From: Allomesorhizobium camelthorni | Lineage (GTDB): Bacteria; Pseudomonadota; Alphaproteobacteria; Rhizobiales; Rhizobiaceae | Reading direction: 5' to 3' | DNA length: 64,000 bases | NCBI RefSeq assembly: GCF_011045125.1 | Contig: NZ_JAAKZF010000027.1 | Span: 1 to 64,000, forward strand | Notes under the pieces: model-generated | What the model was told of the DNA's origin: nothing | Database searches by the model: none | What the model saw: only the letters and a program-made list of their open reading frames with translations | Made by a program: the position numbers and the translations under genes | In this document: positions 38,270 to 46,591 of the stretch, one piece after another | How positions within the stretch are numbered: position 1 is the stretch's first letter | Layout: the number at the start of each line of letters is the position of its first letter

Positions 38270-38434
38270 ATGGCAGACGAAAACGGCTGGACAGACCGTG
38301 ACGACAAGCTGGTGGACGAGGAAGCCCAGGCCTTCGCGGAGAAATTCAACATCTCTCTCGACAAGGCGAAGCAGCTGATAGAATTACATCGCGCCGTCCT
38401 GGCGCGTGAGGTCAAGAAGCCGAAGAAGCGTTAG
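38270..38434 (+). CDS. Small DUF3606-like protein, first paralogue
   Basis: A 54-aa protein from ATG 38270, preceded by GGCGGGG. The core AFAEKFNISLDKAKQLIELH looks like a DUF3606-type helical motif, and the tail is basic (AREVKKPKKR). It is clearly paralogous to the gene at 42590, sharing KFNISLDKAK, HRAVLAREV and a Lys/Arg-rich end. Both are followed by a copy of the same dispersed element. A hairpin (CAGGCAC/GTGCCTG, 38226-38248) with GGAGG in its loop lies upstream. Function unknown; a nucleic-acid-binding role is conceivable because of the basic tail. Confidence 0.65.
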   Translation: MADENGWTDRDDKLVDEEAQAFAEKFNISLDKAKQLIELHRAVLAREVKKPKKR

Positions 38435-38523
38435 CCCTAATTTGATTGGCCAAGCTGCCTTCAGCGCCTCCCTGCCATATAGTTTGATCCTGCCATACCG
38501 ATGTGGCCGAACTGGCCGGCGAG
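38432..38523. repeat. Dispersed ~75-90 bp element, copy A
   Basis: Follows the stop codon of the first small paralogue. Shared landmarks with copies B and C are GGCCAAGCTGC, the CAGC block, CTGCCATA and ACTGGCCGGCG. Copies are related by point changes and small indels at perhaps 65-70 percent by eye. It contains inverted GGCC/GCCGGC segments but no strong simple hairpin. Confidence 0.6.
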
Positions 38524-39131
38524 CGCGCGCGCCTCTCCCCCTCCAAAGCCCTCGCCGGCTTCGTGAAGGCGGTTAATCCTCCCCCCTTACATCTTTCAGG
38601 GTCGCGCGCCGAAGCACCCCCTCGCCTCTCATTTACCGTACCCGTCCGACCAAGCCCGGCTGCACTCACTCGACGCCGGTCTCGTCGATGGCGGTGTCCA
38701 GCTTATGCCCGAAGGACCATAAGAGCATCATTATGTCGCAAAGCGCCGATACGCTTAGTGGCAAGTACGAAGGGTGCAGCGATGAGTCCGCTTGAAAAAT
38801 GGTGCATGCTCCAGCGTGATGTTTTCCGCGCGGCAGACTCGAAGGCCATCCGTCGAGGCACAGCAGGCCCGCTTTCTGCTGCCCACGAGGAGTCGCGTGC
38901 TCCGCCTGAAGCAAGCTTGCTCACGTATTTTGCTGTTCAGGAACAAGAAATGCCGGTCCCAATGATCTCCGCGAGCGCGAGCGCCAATGGAACAGCCGGC
39001 TGCTACCGCCGAAATGCCGTGCAGAGGGGACAAAATAGTTGTGGACTTCTATCGATCTTCGGGATGTGACCCAAATTACCAGTTGCCTTCCAAAACCAAA
39101 CGGCCTCAATGACCTTGGGGGGCCCTAGTCG
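38524..39131. other. Stretch without a convincing gene
   Basis: Frames are open on both strands (for example ATG 38782 to 39069 on +, about 95 codons), but none resembles a known protein and none has a good ribosome-binding site. Composition is lower in GC than the core chromosome. I treat it as intergenic or decayed accessory DNA. Confidence 0.4.
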
Positions 39132-39440
39132 ATGGACAATAGCGAAGCATTTCTCGTCGTCACGCCGAAGGACCCCGTTTACGAAGATCCCTGTCTGCTT
39201 AACAGGCTGAAACATCATCTTGAAGCTTCGCTTCCAGGCAAGCGCTTTCTGGTCACCTTTGAGCCTCTTGTCGCCACAGAATGCGACACATTTGTCGTTC
39301 TCCCAATCGTTGGCGAGAACAATGACTCCGGCCAAGACCACGATGACAATCTTGACGAAATACACGGACGGATGGCCTTGCTCATAATGGCGGCGCTGAA
39401 CAAATTTGACCCGTCACAAAGACACCCAACAGTTCACTGA
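39132..39440 (+). CDS. Hypothetical protein, 102 aa
   Basis: Not recognised. A 102-aa acidic protein from ATG 39132 with no membrane segment. It reads MDNSEAFLVVTPKDPVYEDP, then a predicted alternation of strands and helices (LNRLKHHLEASLPGKRFLVT, MALLIMAALNKFDP). The third codon position is moderately GC-rich in this frame. A competing 120-codon frame on the opposite strand (39003-39365) starts with a hydrophobic helix and cannot be excluded. The + strand frame is preferred because of its balanced composition. Confidence 0.45.
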   Translation: MDNSEAFLVVTPKDPVYEDPCLLNRLKHHLEASLPGKRFLVTFEPLVATECDTFVVLPIVGENNDSGQDHDDNLDEIHGRMALLIMAALNKFDPSQRHPTVH

Positions 39441-39510
39441 CATTTGGAACCACTAGGCAATGACGGGCGGCTGAGTAGGTCAGCAGAGCCCGCATGACGT
39501 GATATCAGGT

Positions 39511-39771
39511 TCAATCGCCACCGGCATCGAGCGGCGTCAGAGCAACAAGCTCTATTCGGGTGTGAGCCGTGCGCAGCCCGCGCCCGTCAATCTCAAATTG
39601 CAGGCCGCTAAACCGGTTCCTGGCCCAATTTAGAATCATTGCGCCTGCAGAATCGCCGATTGGTTCAAATGCTTTCTTTTCCCAGAAGCGAACCGAAAGG
39701 CTGGCGATTTTAGACCAAGGCCGATCAACAGGAGATTGGCCTCGTGACGCCTGCCCGGATACAGCTCGCAT
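39511..39771 (-). CDS. Hypothetical protein or gene fragment, 86 aa
   Basis: A leftward frame from ATG 39771 encodes SLSVRFWEKKAFEPIGDSAG, ILNWARNRFSGLQFEIDGRG and ends IELVALTPLDAGGD. It looks protein-like, with regular alternation of charged and hydrophobic residues, but I cannot name a family. It overlaps the start of the GGDEF gene by 28 bases on the opposite strand. It may be a decayed C-terminal fragment. Low confidence. Confidence 0.3.
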   Translation of the reverse strand: MRAVSGQASRGQSPVDRPWSKIASLSVRFWEKKAFEPIGDSAGAMILNWARNRFSGLQFEIDGRGLRTAHTRIELVALTPLDAGGD

Positions 39772-40508
39772 GGGTGACGGTTCTAGGAACTGTTGCCTGC
39801 GTAATTGCCTCGCTCATCCTCAACTATCTGCTTTTCTTCGATAAAACGCTCATACCCTTCGGCCAGATGGTGATAAGCGCCAGCGTAGTTGCTGTTGTCA
39901 TAGGCGCACCCCTTTCCTTTCTGCTGGCCCTCAGGCAGCAAGAGATCAAGCGCATCCGTTGCGAGCTCACACGCTCCGCGACCTACGACACGACGACGGC
40001 ATTTTACAAATGGACGGTGTTTTCGTCGGTTGTGGACAGACGTGCTGTTTCAGAATCAACGGAAGGGCCACGGCGGGGCGCGTTCCTGGCCATCAACGCC
40101 TCTAACCTCAGAGCGATCAACATGCGCTATGGCCTGAGATGGGGAGAAGAGGCGCTACGGCTTGTGGCATCTGTCATCCGCAGCTCCGTGCGAACCGAAG
40201 ACGTTGTCGGCCGCCTCGGCGCGAGCGAATTTGGCATTTTCTTACCCGGAGCGACCGAGAAGAATGCGCGGGAAGTTGGCGAGCGCATTCGAGCCGGCGT
40301 TGCGGCCAACTATTTCACGCCAGCGGGGGCAAAGGGCATACTCAGTGTCAGTGTGGGTGGCGTCTTTTTTGAGGACGAGCTTGGGTTCGAGGGTATGTTC
40401 CGTGCTGCCGAGTACCAGCTATGGAATGCGGAGATCTCCGGTTCCATGATGATTTCACAAGCGTCAAATGATTTCCTGACACGGCGCGACGACCCGACTG
40501 CCCATTGA
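39744..40508 (+). CDS. Membrane protein with a degenerate GGDEF domain
   Basis: A 254-aa protein with two N-terminal transmembrane helices (about residues 9-31 and 41-63) and a GGDEF-fold domain. The active site is degraded. The GGDEF motif reads GASEF (residues 159-163, in GRLGASEFGIFLPG). The metal-binding aspartate of the usual D-x-D-x-F motif is missing (AINASNLRAINMRYG), and the DxLTGLxNR segment reads YDTTTAFYKW. It should fold like a diguanylate cyclase but cannot make cyclic-di-GMP by the known mechanism. It may act as a receptor or scaffold. GTG 39744 follows AGGAGA. Confidence 0.85.
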   Translation: MTPARIQLAWVTVLGTVACVIASLILNYLLFFDKTLIPFGQMVISASVVAVVIGAPLSFLLALRQQEIKRIRCELTRSATYDTTTAFYKWTVFSSVVDRRAVSESTEGPRRGAFLAINASNLRAINMRYGLRWGEEALRLVASVIRSSVRTEDVVGRLGASEFGIFLPGATEKNAREVGERIRAGVAANYFTPAGAKGILSVSVGGVFFEDELGFEGMFRAAEYQLWNAEISGSMMISQASNDFLTRRDDPTAH

Positions 40509-40701
40509 GAGAGCACTGCCGACGTATCATTTCCGCGCTCCGGTCTGTCCCTCTTTCGCGCAAAGGTTTGGTTCCAGTTTGGCGAGGAGCAACGGACTCT
40601 CAGGGAGAACCTTCCAAGTCATGCCGGCGAAATTTCAGGCCTGACGGCCTTGCCTGGATTTCTGTCCGGTCGCATCATCGGCTCACGGTGAGGGCACGAA
40701 T

Positions 40702-42165
40702 ATGAGTTGGCGAAAAGATTTTTTTCGAATTTGGGTATTTGGTTGCGCGTCGTTGATAGTGCTTGTCTTCGCGACTGCGCAATCCGCACAAGCGCTCGAC
40801 ACGTTTCCGGGCGCTTCGGGGGCCGGTAGGGCTACGAGCGGAGGGCGCGGGGGCGACGTATTCATTGTTACCAATACCGCAAACGCCGGCACGGGCAGCC
40901 TCCGGGCCTGCATGCAGGCGACTGGAGCTCGCACCTGCGTGTTCAGGACGAGCGGAACAATCCAGCTTGCGACTCCGATTGTCGTGAGCAATGGTGACTT
41001 GACGGTGGCAGGGCAGACAAGCCCGGGCGGCATCCAGATCCGCCTGAAGCCTGGCATTGCGGCGACTGCCGCCAAGACGCCCATTCGCATCGAGGCCAAC
41101 AACGTGTTTCTGAGGCACCTGCGCGTGCGCCCGGGCAATGAGGCTGCATGGGAGAGCACACGGGGCAGTCGAAGCGGCATCGGCATACAGAAGACAAGCA
41201 CAGCCAACCCACAGAATATTTACCTCGATCATATGTCGGTCGGATATGGATCCGACCAGGCGATGTACTCGTTTCAGAGCGGTAAGAACATCACGATCGC
41301 ATACAGCCTGTTCGCCTACCCACTTTCACCGGCAAATCACGATTACGGCCCCATCTTCTGCTCAGATCAGCACCAGGGAGACTGCGGCAAGACTACTCTT
41401 TGGCGCAACATCATCAGCTCGCACCTATGGCGCAATCCGGCTTTGAAGTCGGTGGGATGTGGCGCCCAGAACGAACGCGTGCATGACGTCATCAACACCC
41501 TGATCTCGAACCCGGGTCAGTTTGGCATCATGGTCGCCGACGATCATCCGGACGCGAGCAATATCGGCACCTGCGTGAATGTCGCGGCCAGCATCATGGA
41601 GCGCGGGCCGAAATCGACAGGCCCGATAGCGCTCATCAACCAGGGTAACGACACCGCAGCCACGAACAAGTGGTATGCGCCAGTTGGGACGGGTAGCGGC
41701 AACGACAACGTGCTCTTGGGCTCGCCGGCCATCCCGTTGTGCAGGATCACAAGGATAAGCCCGGTGACGCCATGCACTGAGGCAAGTATGGCCGCTCCTA
41801 TCGGCGCGTTGAGCGCTCCGACAATCAGCACTGCGACGCTCAAGAGCCACCTGACCCAACAAGTTGGAGCCTTCCCTCGCGACAGCCTGGACGCGAAATG
41901 GATCGGCTTTGTCAATAACGTGTCGACGGCCCCCGCCACCAACCCGAAACATACGACATCGGCTTCTTTCCCCACGATCACCGGGGCGTCACCGCCGATC
42001 GACAGCGACAACGACGGCATGCCGAACAGCTTCGAGCAGGCAAACGGTCTCAGCACGACCAATGCCGCTGATCGGAACAACATCGTCCCATCGGGCACCT
42101 ATGCTGGCTATACGTGGCTTGAGCGTTATCTCGACGAACGTCATCATGCGATCACGCCGCCGTGA
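40702..42165 (+). CDS. Secreted pectate-lyase-like parallel beta-helix protein
   Basis: A 487-aa protein with a signal peptide (ending AQSAQA near residue 31). It is similar to polysaccharide lyase family 1: mature start DTFPGASGAGRATSGGRGGD, then VTNTANAGTGSLRACM, FRTSGTIQLATPIVVSNGDLTVAGQTSPGG (here broken up), and YLDHMSVGYGSDQAMY. Several cysteines could pair. Near the end SDNDGMPNSFEQANGLS is a calcium-binding-like EF-hand/dockerin-type loop. It may cleave uronic-acid-containing polysaccharide, in plant wall or in the cell's own exopolysaccharide. Catalytic residues cannot be assigned with certainty. ATG 40702. Confidence 0.8.
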   Translation: MSWRKDFFRIWVFGCASLIVLVFATAQSAQALDTFPGASGAGRATSGGRGGDVFIVTNTANAGTGSLRACMQATGARTCVFRTSGTIQLATPIVVSNGDLTVAGQTSPGGIQIRLKPGIAATAAKTPIRIEANNVFLRHLRVRPGNEAAWESTRGSRSGIGIQKTSTANPQNIYLDHMSVGYGSDQAMYSFQSGKNITIAYSLFAYPLSPANHDYGPIFCSDQHQGDCGKTTLWRNIISSHLWRNPALKSVGCGAQNERVHDVINTLISNPGQFGIMVADDHPDASNIGTCVNVAASIMERGPKSTGPIALINQGNDTAATNKWYAPVGTGSGNDNVLLGSPAIPLCRITRISPVTPCTEASMAAPIGALSAPTISTATLKSHLTQQVGAFPRDSLDAKWIGFVNNVSTAPATNPKHTTSASFPTITGASPPIDSDNDGMPNSFEQANGLSTTNAADRNNIVPSGTYAGYTWLERYLDERHHAITPP

Positions 42166-42187
42166 CCCAAAGGGCGAGGCTTATACG

Positions 42188-42265
42188 TTTGGCTAAGCTG
42201 CGGTCAGCTTCTCACCGCATATACTATGAACTCTGCCATATCCCCATATGGACAAGGCCGGCGAA
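42188..42265. repeat. Dispersed ~75-bp element, copy B
   Basis: Begins with GGCTAAGCTGCGGTCAGC after the lyase gene, contains ACTCTGCCATATCCCCATAT and ends AAGGCCGGCG. It is related to copies A and C. The surrounding 42166-42589 has no gene that I can recognise. It includes an AT-rich stretch (42370-42540) that may hold the promoter of the next small gene. Confidence 0.6.
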
Positions 42266-42589
42266 CCATCCCTCTCCCCAAGAAGGTGGCGCGTCGGCCA
42301 TTTTTCAGACTGCCTTCTGCCCGGCGCGTGCCACGAGGCAGGCTCCCATCGCCTGGACTTCATCCCGAAAATCCAAGATTAACTTGGTAGCAGTAATTTC
42401 CAATTTCCTACAACAACGCACGTTAACGTGCTAATATCTGCCGAAGATGTACGGCATATTGTGCTTTACAATAAAATCTATTAGATTTGTTGTTGTGCAC
42501 CGGACATCTTCCGATATGGGGAAGAAATAGGCGAAAATGCAGACTGGCGGTTTGCCTTTCCATGTTTTGTGAAGGGTGCAAAATGGTAA

Positions 42590-42757
42590 ATGAAAAAGAC
42601 GGGGATGAATCAGGGCGGCGACGAGCCGCCATACGCGGATGAGGACGCTCTGGCGTTCTCGAGGAAGTTCAACATCTCGCTGGACAAGGCCAAGCGTCTC
42701 CTTGAGCAGCATCGCGCCGTTTTGGCGCGGGAGGTCAGGAGGCCGAAGAGACGATAG
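42590..42757 (+). CDS. Small DUF3606-like protein, second paralogue
   Basis: A 55-aa protein from ATG 42590 (or ATG 42605), reading DEDALAFSRKFNISLDKAKR then LLEQHRAVLAREVRRPKRR. Near-identical in the core to the protein at 38270 (KFNISLDKAK, HRAVLAREV) with the same basic tail. The upstream region is AT-rich. It is followed directly by copy C of the dispersed element. Function unknown; the conserved pairing of gene and element suggests a duplicated module. Confidence 0.65.
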   Translation: MKKTGMNQGGDEPPYADEDALAFSRKFNISLDKAKRLLEQHRAVLAREVRRPKRR

Positions 42758-42843
42758 CTCTAACCAAATTGGCCGAGCTGCAACCAGCAACTCGGCGCCG
42801 TACAGTCTGACCATTGCCATACGCCTCATACGGCCGGCGCGAG
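42755..42843. repeat. Dispersed ~75-90 bp element, copy C
   Basis: Starts at the stop codon of the second small paralogue: TTGGCCGAGCTGCAACCAGC, then CATTGCCATACGCC, ending ATACGGCCGGCGCGAG. It is aligned with copies A and B by these landmarks, in the same orientation. Confidence 0.6.
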
Positions 42844-42956
42844 TCCCCAAAACTTGGACGCCGGCCTTTTTCAACACGCAAAATTTTAGTTAGCCACCCA
42901 AGGTGATTGGACAGGGCCGCACCGCTCATGCCTCCTACAGCGGGGAGGAGGACACC

Positions 42957-43115
42957 ATGAAGCAGCGCAACCGCGAACGCAGGACCGACGAGCAGCCGCC
43001 TGCCAAACCGCCAGTTGACGCCTACGATCCGTTTGAACAGATGTTCCGCCCAAAGCGGCCGACTGACTGCTTCGGCGAGATGTTCGAAGGAAAGATCGTC
43101 AACGACGACTTCTGA
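42957..43115 (+). CDS. Small hypothetical protein, 52 aa
   Basis: Starts at ATG 42957, behind an excellent GGGGAGGAGG site. It encodes MKQRNRERRTDEQPPAKPP, then AYDPFEQMFRPKRPTDCFGE and an acidic end KIVNDDF. Highly charged, probably disordered, with one cysteine. No homologue is recognised. The strong ribosome-binding site is the main support. Confidence 0.5.
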   Translation: MKQRNRERRTDEQPPAKPPVDAYDPFEQMFRPKRPTDCFGEMFEGKIVNDDF

Positions 43116-43260
43116 GCGACCTGCGACGCCTGCGGCTGCGAGCCCGCGCGGCTTGTTGGCAAAGCGGCTCCATCACCGACCACTCGAAATCCGTGATCTC
43201 GTAGCGACGTTGGCTCATGGCAAGCTCCTCCTCAAGGAGCTTGCCTCTCCATTTCACTAA
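43116..43260 (-). pseudogene. 5' remnant of an IS5-family transposase
   Basis: From ATG 43218 leftward, MSQRRYEITDFEWSVMEPL is the standard start of IS5-type (IS1031/ISRj-like) transposases. After this the frame goes wrong (arginine-rich nonsense) and the sequence is lost, so only about 20 codons remain. The sequence just upstream of the start (43219-43260) is where the terminal inverted repeat would lie. The rest of the element is absent. Confidence 0.7.
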
Positions 43261-43568
43261 ACCGGAATCTTCTTTAGTTTGTGACCTGGACGGTGAACCA
43301 GGTCCCGCAATCGCATGCCGGTCATTCTCGATTAGGCGGCGCACGACGCCTGGGTTTGATCCGCACAACAACGACCCGGCCGAGGCGAAGGCCTTCTGGT
43401 GCAGAGCTAAACGGCTGACTCGGACTCTACCGCGTCGCCGCAAGGTCACATACCTCGGATGGTCAAGCTGGCGGCATAAAAATCTTGCGATAGTGTCCCA
43501 TCCACGGGCTCGGCCAAGTGCCGGCGGATGAACTGCACTGGTCCTTGTTCTCGCTGGATCACCCTTTG
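43261..43568. other. Intergenic stretch, nothing recognised
   Basis: About 300 bases between the IS5 remnant and the exporter gene. A 104-codon + frame (43217-43531) is arginine- and serine-rich and looks like non-coding translation. No clear repeat or hairpin was seen. Confidence 0.4.
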
Positions 43569-44342
43569 ATGATGGATTTTTTGCTTTTCGTCTTCGTCGG
43601 CTTTCTCGCACAAGTGGTCGACGGCGCACTCGGCATGGCCTACGGTGTGATTTCGACGACGACTCTTCTGGCCTTCGGGGTCTCGCCGGCACATGCTTCA
43701 GCGACAGTTCATGCAGCCGAACTTTTCACCACCGCCGCCTCCGGCTCCTCGCATCTCTATCATCGCAATATAGACTGGAAGCTGTTTTGGCGCCTGACGC
43801 CCTGTGGCATTGTCGGCGGCTGCCTCGGCGCTTACGTGCTGACTTCGTTCGATGGCAATTTGATCAAGCCATTCGTCACCGGATACCTTGGATTGGTCGG
43901 CGCGTGGCTGGTGGTCAGGTCGTTCAAGAGGATCCCTTCGAAACCGGTACCCACCCGATTTGTTGCGCCTCTCGGCGCGGCCGGCGGTTTCCTCGATGCT
44001 GCAGGCGGCGGCGGCTGGGGACCAGTTGTGACATCAGGCCTGCTCGGCGCAGGCGGAGCGCCGCGCTACGTGATCGGAACGGTAAATGCTAGCGAGTTCC
44101 TGATCACTCTCGCCGTGTCCCTAAGCTTCTTTCTAGCTTTGCTCACCGGCCGATGGGACATCGCCGGGGGCATGGTCTCTAGTCTGGCCTCGATTTTTGG
44201 TTTGATATTTGGCGGCCTGCTGGCTGCTCCACTCGCTGGACTAACGGTGAAGCGCTTGGACGAGCGTGCTCTGCTCCGAGCCGTCGGAATTCTGATCGTC
44301 CTTCTGGCCGGCTATAAGACAATACAATTGGCCTGGCTTTGA
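43569..44342 (+). CDS. TauE/SafE-family sulfite/organosulfonate exporter-like protein
   Basis: A 257-aa polytopic membrane protein of the TauE/SafE family. The start MMDFLLFVFVGFLAQVVDGALGM is the conserved first helix. The internal duplication appears as GVSPAHASATVHAAELFTTA in the first half and GAGGAPRYVIGTVNASEFLIT in the second. About eight helices are predicted. These proteins export sulfite or other small anions, or take up others; the substrate is not known here. ATG 43569 is chosen from the family start. It is surrounded by accessory genes, so it may be recently acquired. Confidence 0.88.
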   Translation: MMDFLLFVFVGFLAQVVDGALGMAYGVISTTTLLAFGVSPAHASATVHAAELFTTAASGSSHLYHRNIDWKLFWRLTPCGIVGGCLGAYVLTSFDGNLIKPFVTGYLGLVGAWLVVRSFKRIPSKPVPTRFVAPLGAAGGFLDAAGGGGWGPVVTSGLLGAGGAPRYVIGTVNASEFLITLAVSLSFFLALLTGRWDIAGGMVSSLASIFGLIFGGLLAAPLAGLTVKRLDERALLRAVGILIVLLAGYKTIQLAWL

Positions 44343-44403
44343 TGCCGACCCGAGATCGCCGTGGCACTGCCGGCATATTGCCATTTCCGATTCCGCTCTG
44401 CCA

Positions 44404-44715
44404 TCAACGCCATTGCGGGCCTACCGCGAGCCCTCTGGATACCGAGGAGGTCGAAATATGCGCACTCCTCTCCAGGGCGTCGGGCATCAGAATGCCTGCC
44501 TCTCGGGCGAAAGCCTCGAAAGCGTCACGAATCGTTTCCACGTCGAATTTCCCGTTCATTCCCGCGCGGCAGGCATTGAGCACCGCTTCATGTGCAGGTC
44601 CTCGGGTTGGCCATTCGTTCAGGACGACGAAAGCATCCCAGATGCTTTCCACCTCTCGCGGAAAGCCTAGCCCGACAAAGATAGAGACAGGCTTCTCGAA
44701 GCAAATGACAGGCAT
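44404..44715 (-). CDS. DUF982 family small protein
   Basis: A 103-aa protein from ATG 44715 (MPVICFEKPVSIFVG). The segments IWDAFVVLNEWPTRGPAHEA, ACRAGMNGKFDVETIRDAF and FAREAGILM follow the DUF982 pattern (W-P, then an alanine-rich helix, then EAG.L). Such proteins are numerous in Mesorhizobium and related genera, often on mobile DNA, and have no known role. It is convergent with the exporter gene, with about 60 bases between the ends. Confidence 0.8.
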   Translation of the reverse strand: MPVICFEKPVSIFVGLGFPREVESIWDAFVVLNEWPTRGPAHEAVLNACRAGMNGKFDVETIRDAFEAFAREAGILMPDALERSAHISTSSVSRGLAVGPQWR

Positions 44716-44860
44716 GGTCTGCTCCACAGTTGCGTGGCCGGCGTGCACCGACCGATGATAATTTCCTGAAGTAAGGTGGCTTTCCTCAGTGCGCCGGCGG
44801 CTGGCGTTATCAGAAACTTCACCAGCACTTTCGCTCGCTGGTAGCGGACCCGATTTAGGC

Positions 44861-46093
44861 TCATTGCGCGGACAATGTGGCTGTCCCCTGTTTGGCTACC
44901 GCCTCCATATTGGCAGACTCGCCCTCAGGCGTCCTTTGGGGAACTCTAAAAACCTGTCCGGGCCAGATGCGGTTAGGATCCCTGATCTGCGTTTGGTTGG
45001 CGAGATAGATGGTCGAATAGCGCACGCCATGTCCATAAACGCGGCGGGAAATCCGCCACAGCGTGTCTCCACGCCGTATGATGACGGCGCTCTCGGCATC
45101 CTGAAGTTTCCCGCCGGGCGTTTCGGACGCGGCGGCCGGGACAACGCTAGCAATGGCCTCGCCCGGCTCGCGCGCGAACGGAACAACTGCCCGAGCCACC
45201 ACCTCGGCGCCGTCCGGGTCATTCAGGAGGTCGACCCGGATCATGTATTCGCCCACCGGCAAATCACGCTCGGCCTCTATCAGGAAGCTTCCTCCTGGCA
45301 AAACTTCGGTTTCGCCGAGCAGGATATCGTTGGCGTAGGCTCGGACTTTCCGGCCAGGATCGGCGGTGCCTGCCAAAAAGATGTTGCGCCCCTCAATCTC
45401 CACCGCGTCCAATGCGACCTTGGGTTCGCCGGTCGGTGCCGTGGACGCCGGTTCCGACGAGGCGGGCGCATCAGCGTTTTTGAGCTGCCCGACGGGCGCT
45501 ACCGCCGGCGTGCTCGACAATGCTGCCGGTACAGTGATCAATTTGCTCGGCTCGCCCGGTTTTTCGACCAGCGCCAGCACCTGCCCATCCGGCTTCTCCG
45601 GAATGGAAATGACGGCGGTTTCAAGTGAGATGGCCACCACATTGTCAGGCGTGGTCGAGCGAAGCTTGAGCTGATATCCGCCGGGCTTTAGCGGTTGATC
45701 GACAATGATGGCGAAATCTCCCTCGGGTCCGGCAACCGTGCTGCCGATGACGTGCGCCCCGGTGCCGACCTCAACCCTGGCATTCGGCGCGGCCCTGCCG
45801 GCGATTATGATCGAACCGTCGCCCTCGACACGGATCAGGTCGAACGACGGCAACGGTATTTCCGGGACCGCAGCCGGGTCGCTTCCGGGGTGCGTCGTGG
45901 GAGGGGCTTCCTGCCCCGGCAGTCTGATGGTCTTCGTATCGGCGCTGGGTGCAGAAGGCTCCGGCAATGACGCCAATGTCGCCGGAGGACCCGCGAGATA
46001 GGGCCCAAGCACGTCTGACACATAGGCTGTCGCCGCGGCGGCAGTGCAGCCGCCGGCGAAAAACAGCAAAGCCTTGAACGGAATGACCGGCAT
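44861..46093 (-). CDS. LysM-domain protein with Ig-like repeats
   Basis: A 410-aa exported or membrane-anchored protein. An N-terminal hydrophobic segment (ALLFFAGGCTAAAATAYVSDV) is followed by proline-rich linkers. Two Ig-like or carboxypeptidase-regulatory-like units follow (ISFDLIRVEGDGSIIIAGRA region, about residues 80-165; VALDAVEIEGRNIFLAGTAD region, about 230-310). A C-terminal LysM domain comes last (IIRRGDTLWRISRRVYG ... NRIWPGQVFRVP). LysM should bind peptidoglycan or another N-acetylglucosamine polymer. Many alphaproteobacteria have one such periplasmic protein. It stands alone. Confidence 0.85.
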   Translation of the reverse strand: MPVIPFKALLFFAGGCTAAAATAYVSDVLGPYLAGPPATLASLPEPSAPSADTKTIRLPGQEAPPTTHPGSDPAAVPEIPLPSFDLIRVEGDGSIIIAGRAAPNARVEVGTGAHVIGSTVAGPEGDFAIIVDQPLKPGGYQLKLRSTTPDNVVAISLETAVISIPEKPDGQVLALVEKPGEPSKLITVPAALSSTPAVAPVGQLKNADAPASSEPASTAPTGEPKVALDAVEIEGRNIFLAGTADPGRKVRAYANDILLGETEVLPGGSFLIEAERDLPVGEYMIRVDLLNDPDGAEVVARAVVPFAREPGEAIASVVPAAASETPGGKLQDAESAVIIRRGDTLWRISRRVYGHGVRYSTIYLANQTQIRDPNRIWPGQVFRVPQRTPEGESANMEAVAKQGTATLSAQ

Positions 46094-46276
46094 TATTTCC
46101 AGCCCTATTCCGAAGAAAACAACCCTTCGGAACTATTTTACAGCGCCAAGCATCAAAGCACTGAAGCGGTGCGATTGTTATCCACCGATCGGCTGTTTTC
46201 CTGGTACAAAGGGGGTATAAAATGGTCTCCCCGGATTGTTCTCTGGGCGGCGTTTGGCCACCCCCGCCGTATTGAG

Positions 46277-46531
46277 CTATTGCTGCCATAGTATTCCGGC
46301 TTTGGACCCGGCGACCGTGGCAAGAGCTTGCGCCACCTGGGCAAGTTCCTCCCGGCACAGTGGAATTCCCGGCTCCATCGCCTCATGACCTGTTTTTACT
46401 GAAACAGCCAAAAGAGCCTGCTTTCCGTCGTACAATATCTTCATATGGTACTCCCGCCACTCTGGATCGCTCATTTTCACGATGTTCTCGATGACGATTG
46501 AGACCGCGTTGATTGATGGGTATTCCTTCAC
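46277..46531 (-). CDS. Hypothetical protein, 84 aa
   Basis: Not recognised. The frame from GTG 46531 follows AGGAGAAC and encodes VKEYPSINAVSIVIENIVKM, then HMKILYDGKQALLAVSVKTG, and ends AGILWQQ. It looks like a small alpha/beta protein without membrane segment. A longer frame to 46591 lacks a ribosome-binding site. Codon use is ordinary. Confidence 0.5.
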   Translation of the reverse strand: MKEYPSINAVSIVIENIVKMSDPEWREYHMKILYDGKQALLAVSVKTGHEAMEPGIPLCREELAQVAQALATVAGSKAGILWQQ

Positions 46532-46591
46532 ACTGTTCTCCTGTCGTCCAGCAAGTCCAGTTGCGCCGCATTCCCCAACAGCCGAGTGCAT

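Noticed and set aside
43217..43531. 104-codon + strand frame after the IS5 remnant
   Set aside because: It begins inside the complementary strand of the IS5 transposase start and encodes an Arg/Ser-rich sequence with no family resemblance.
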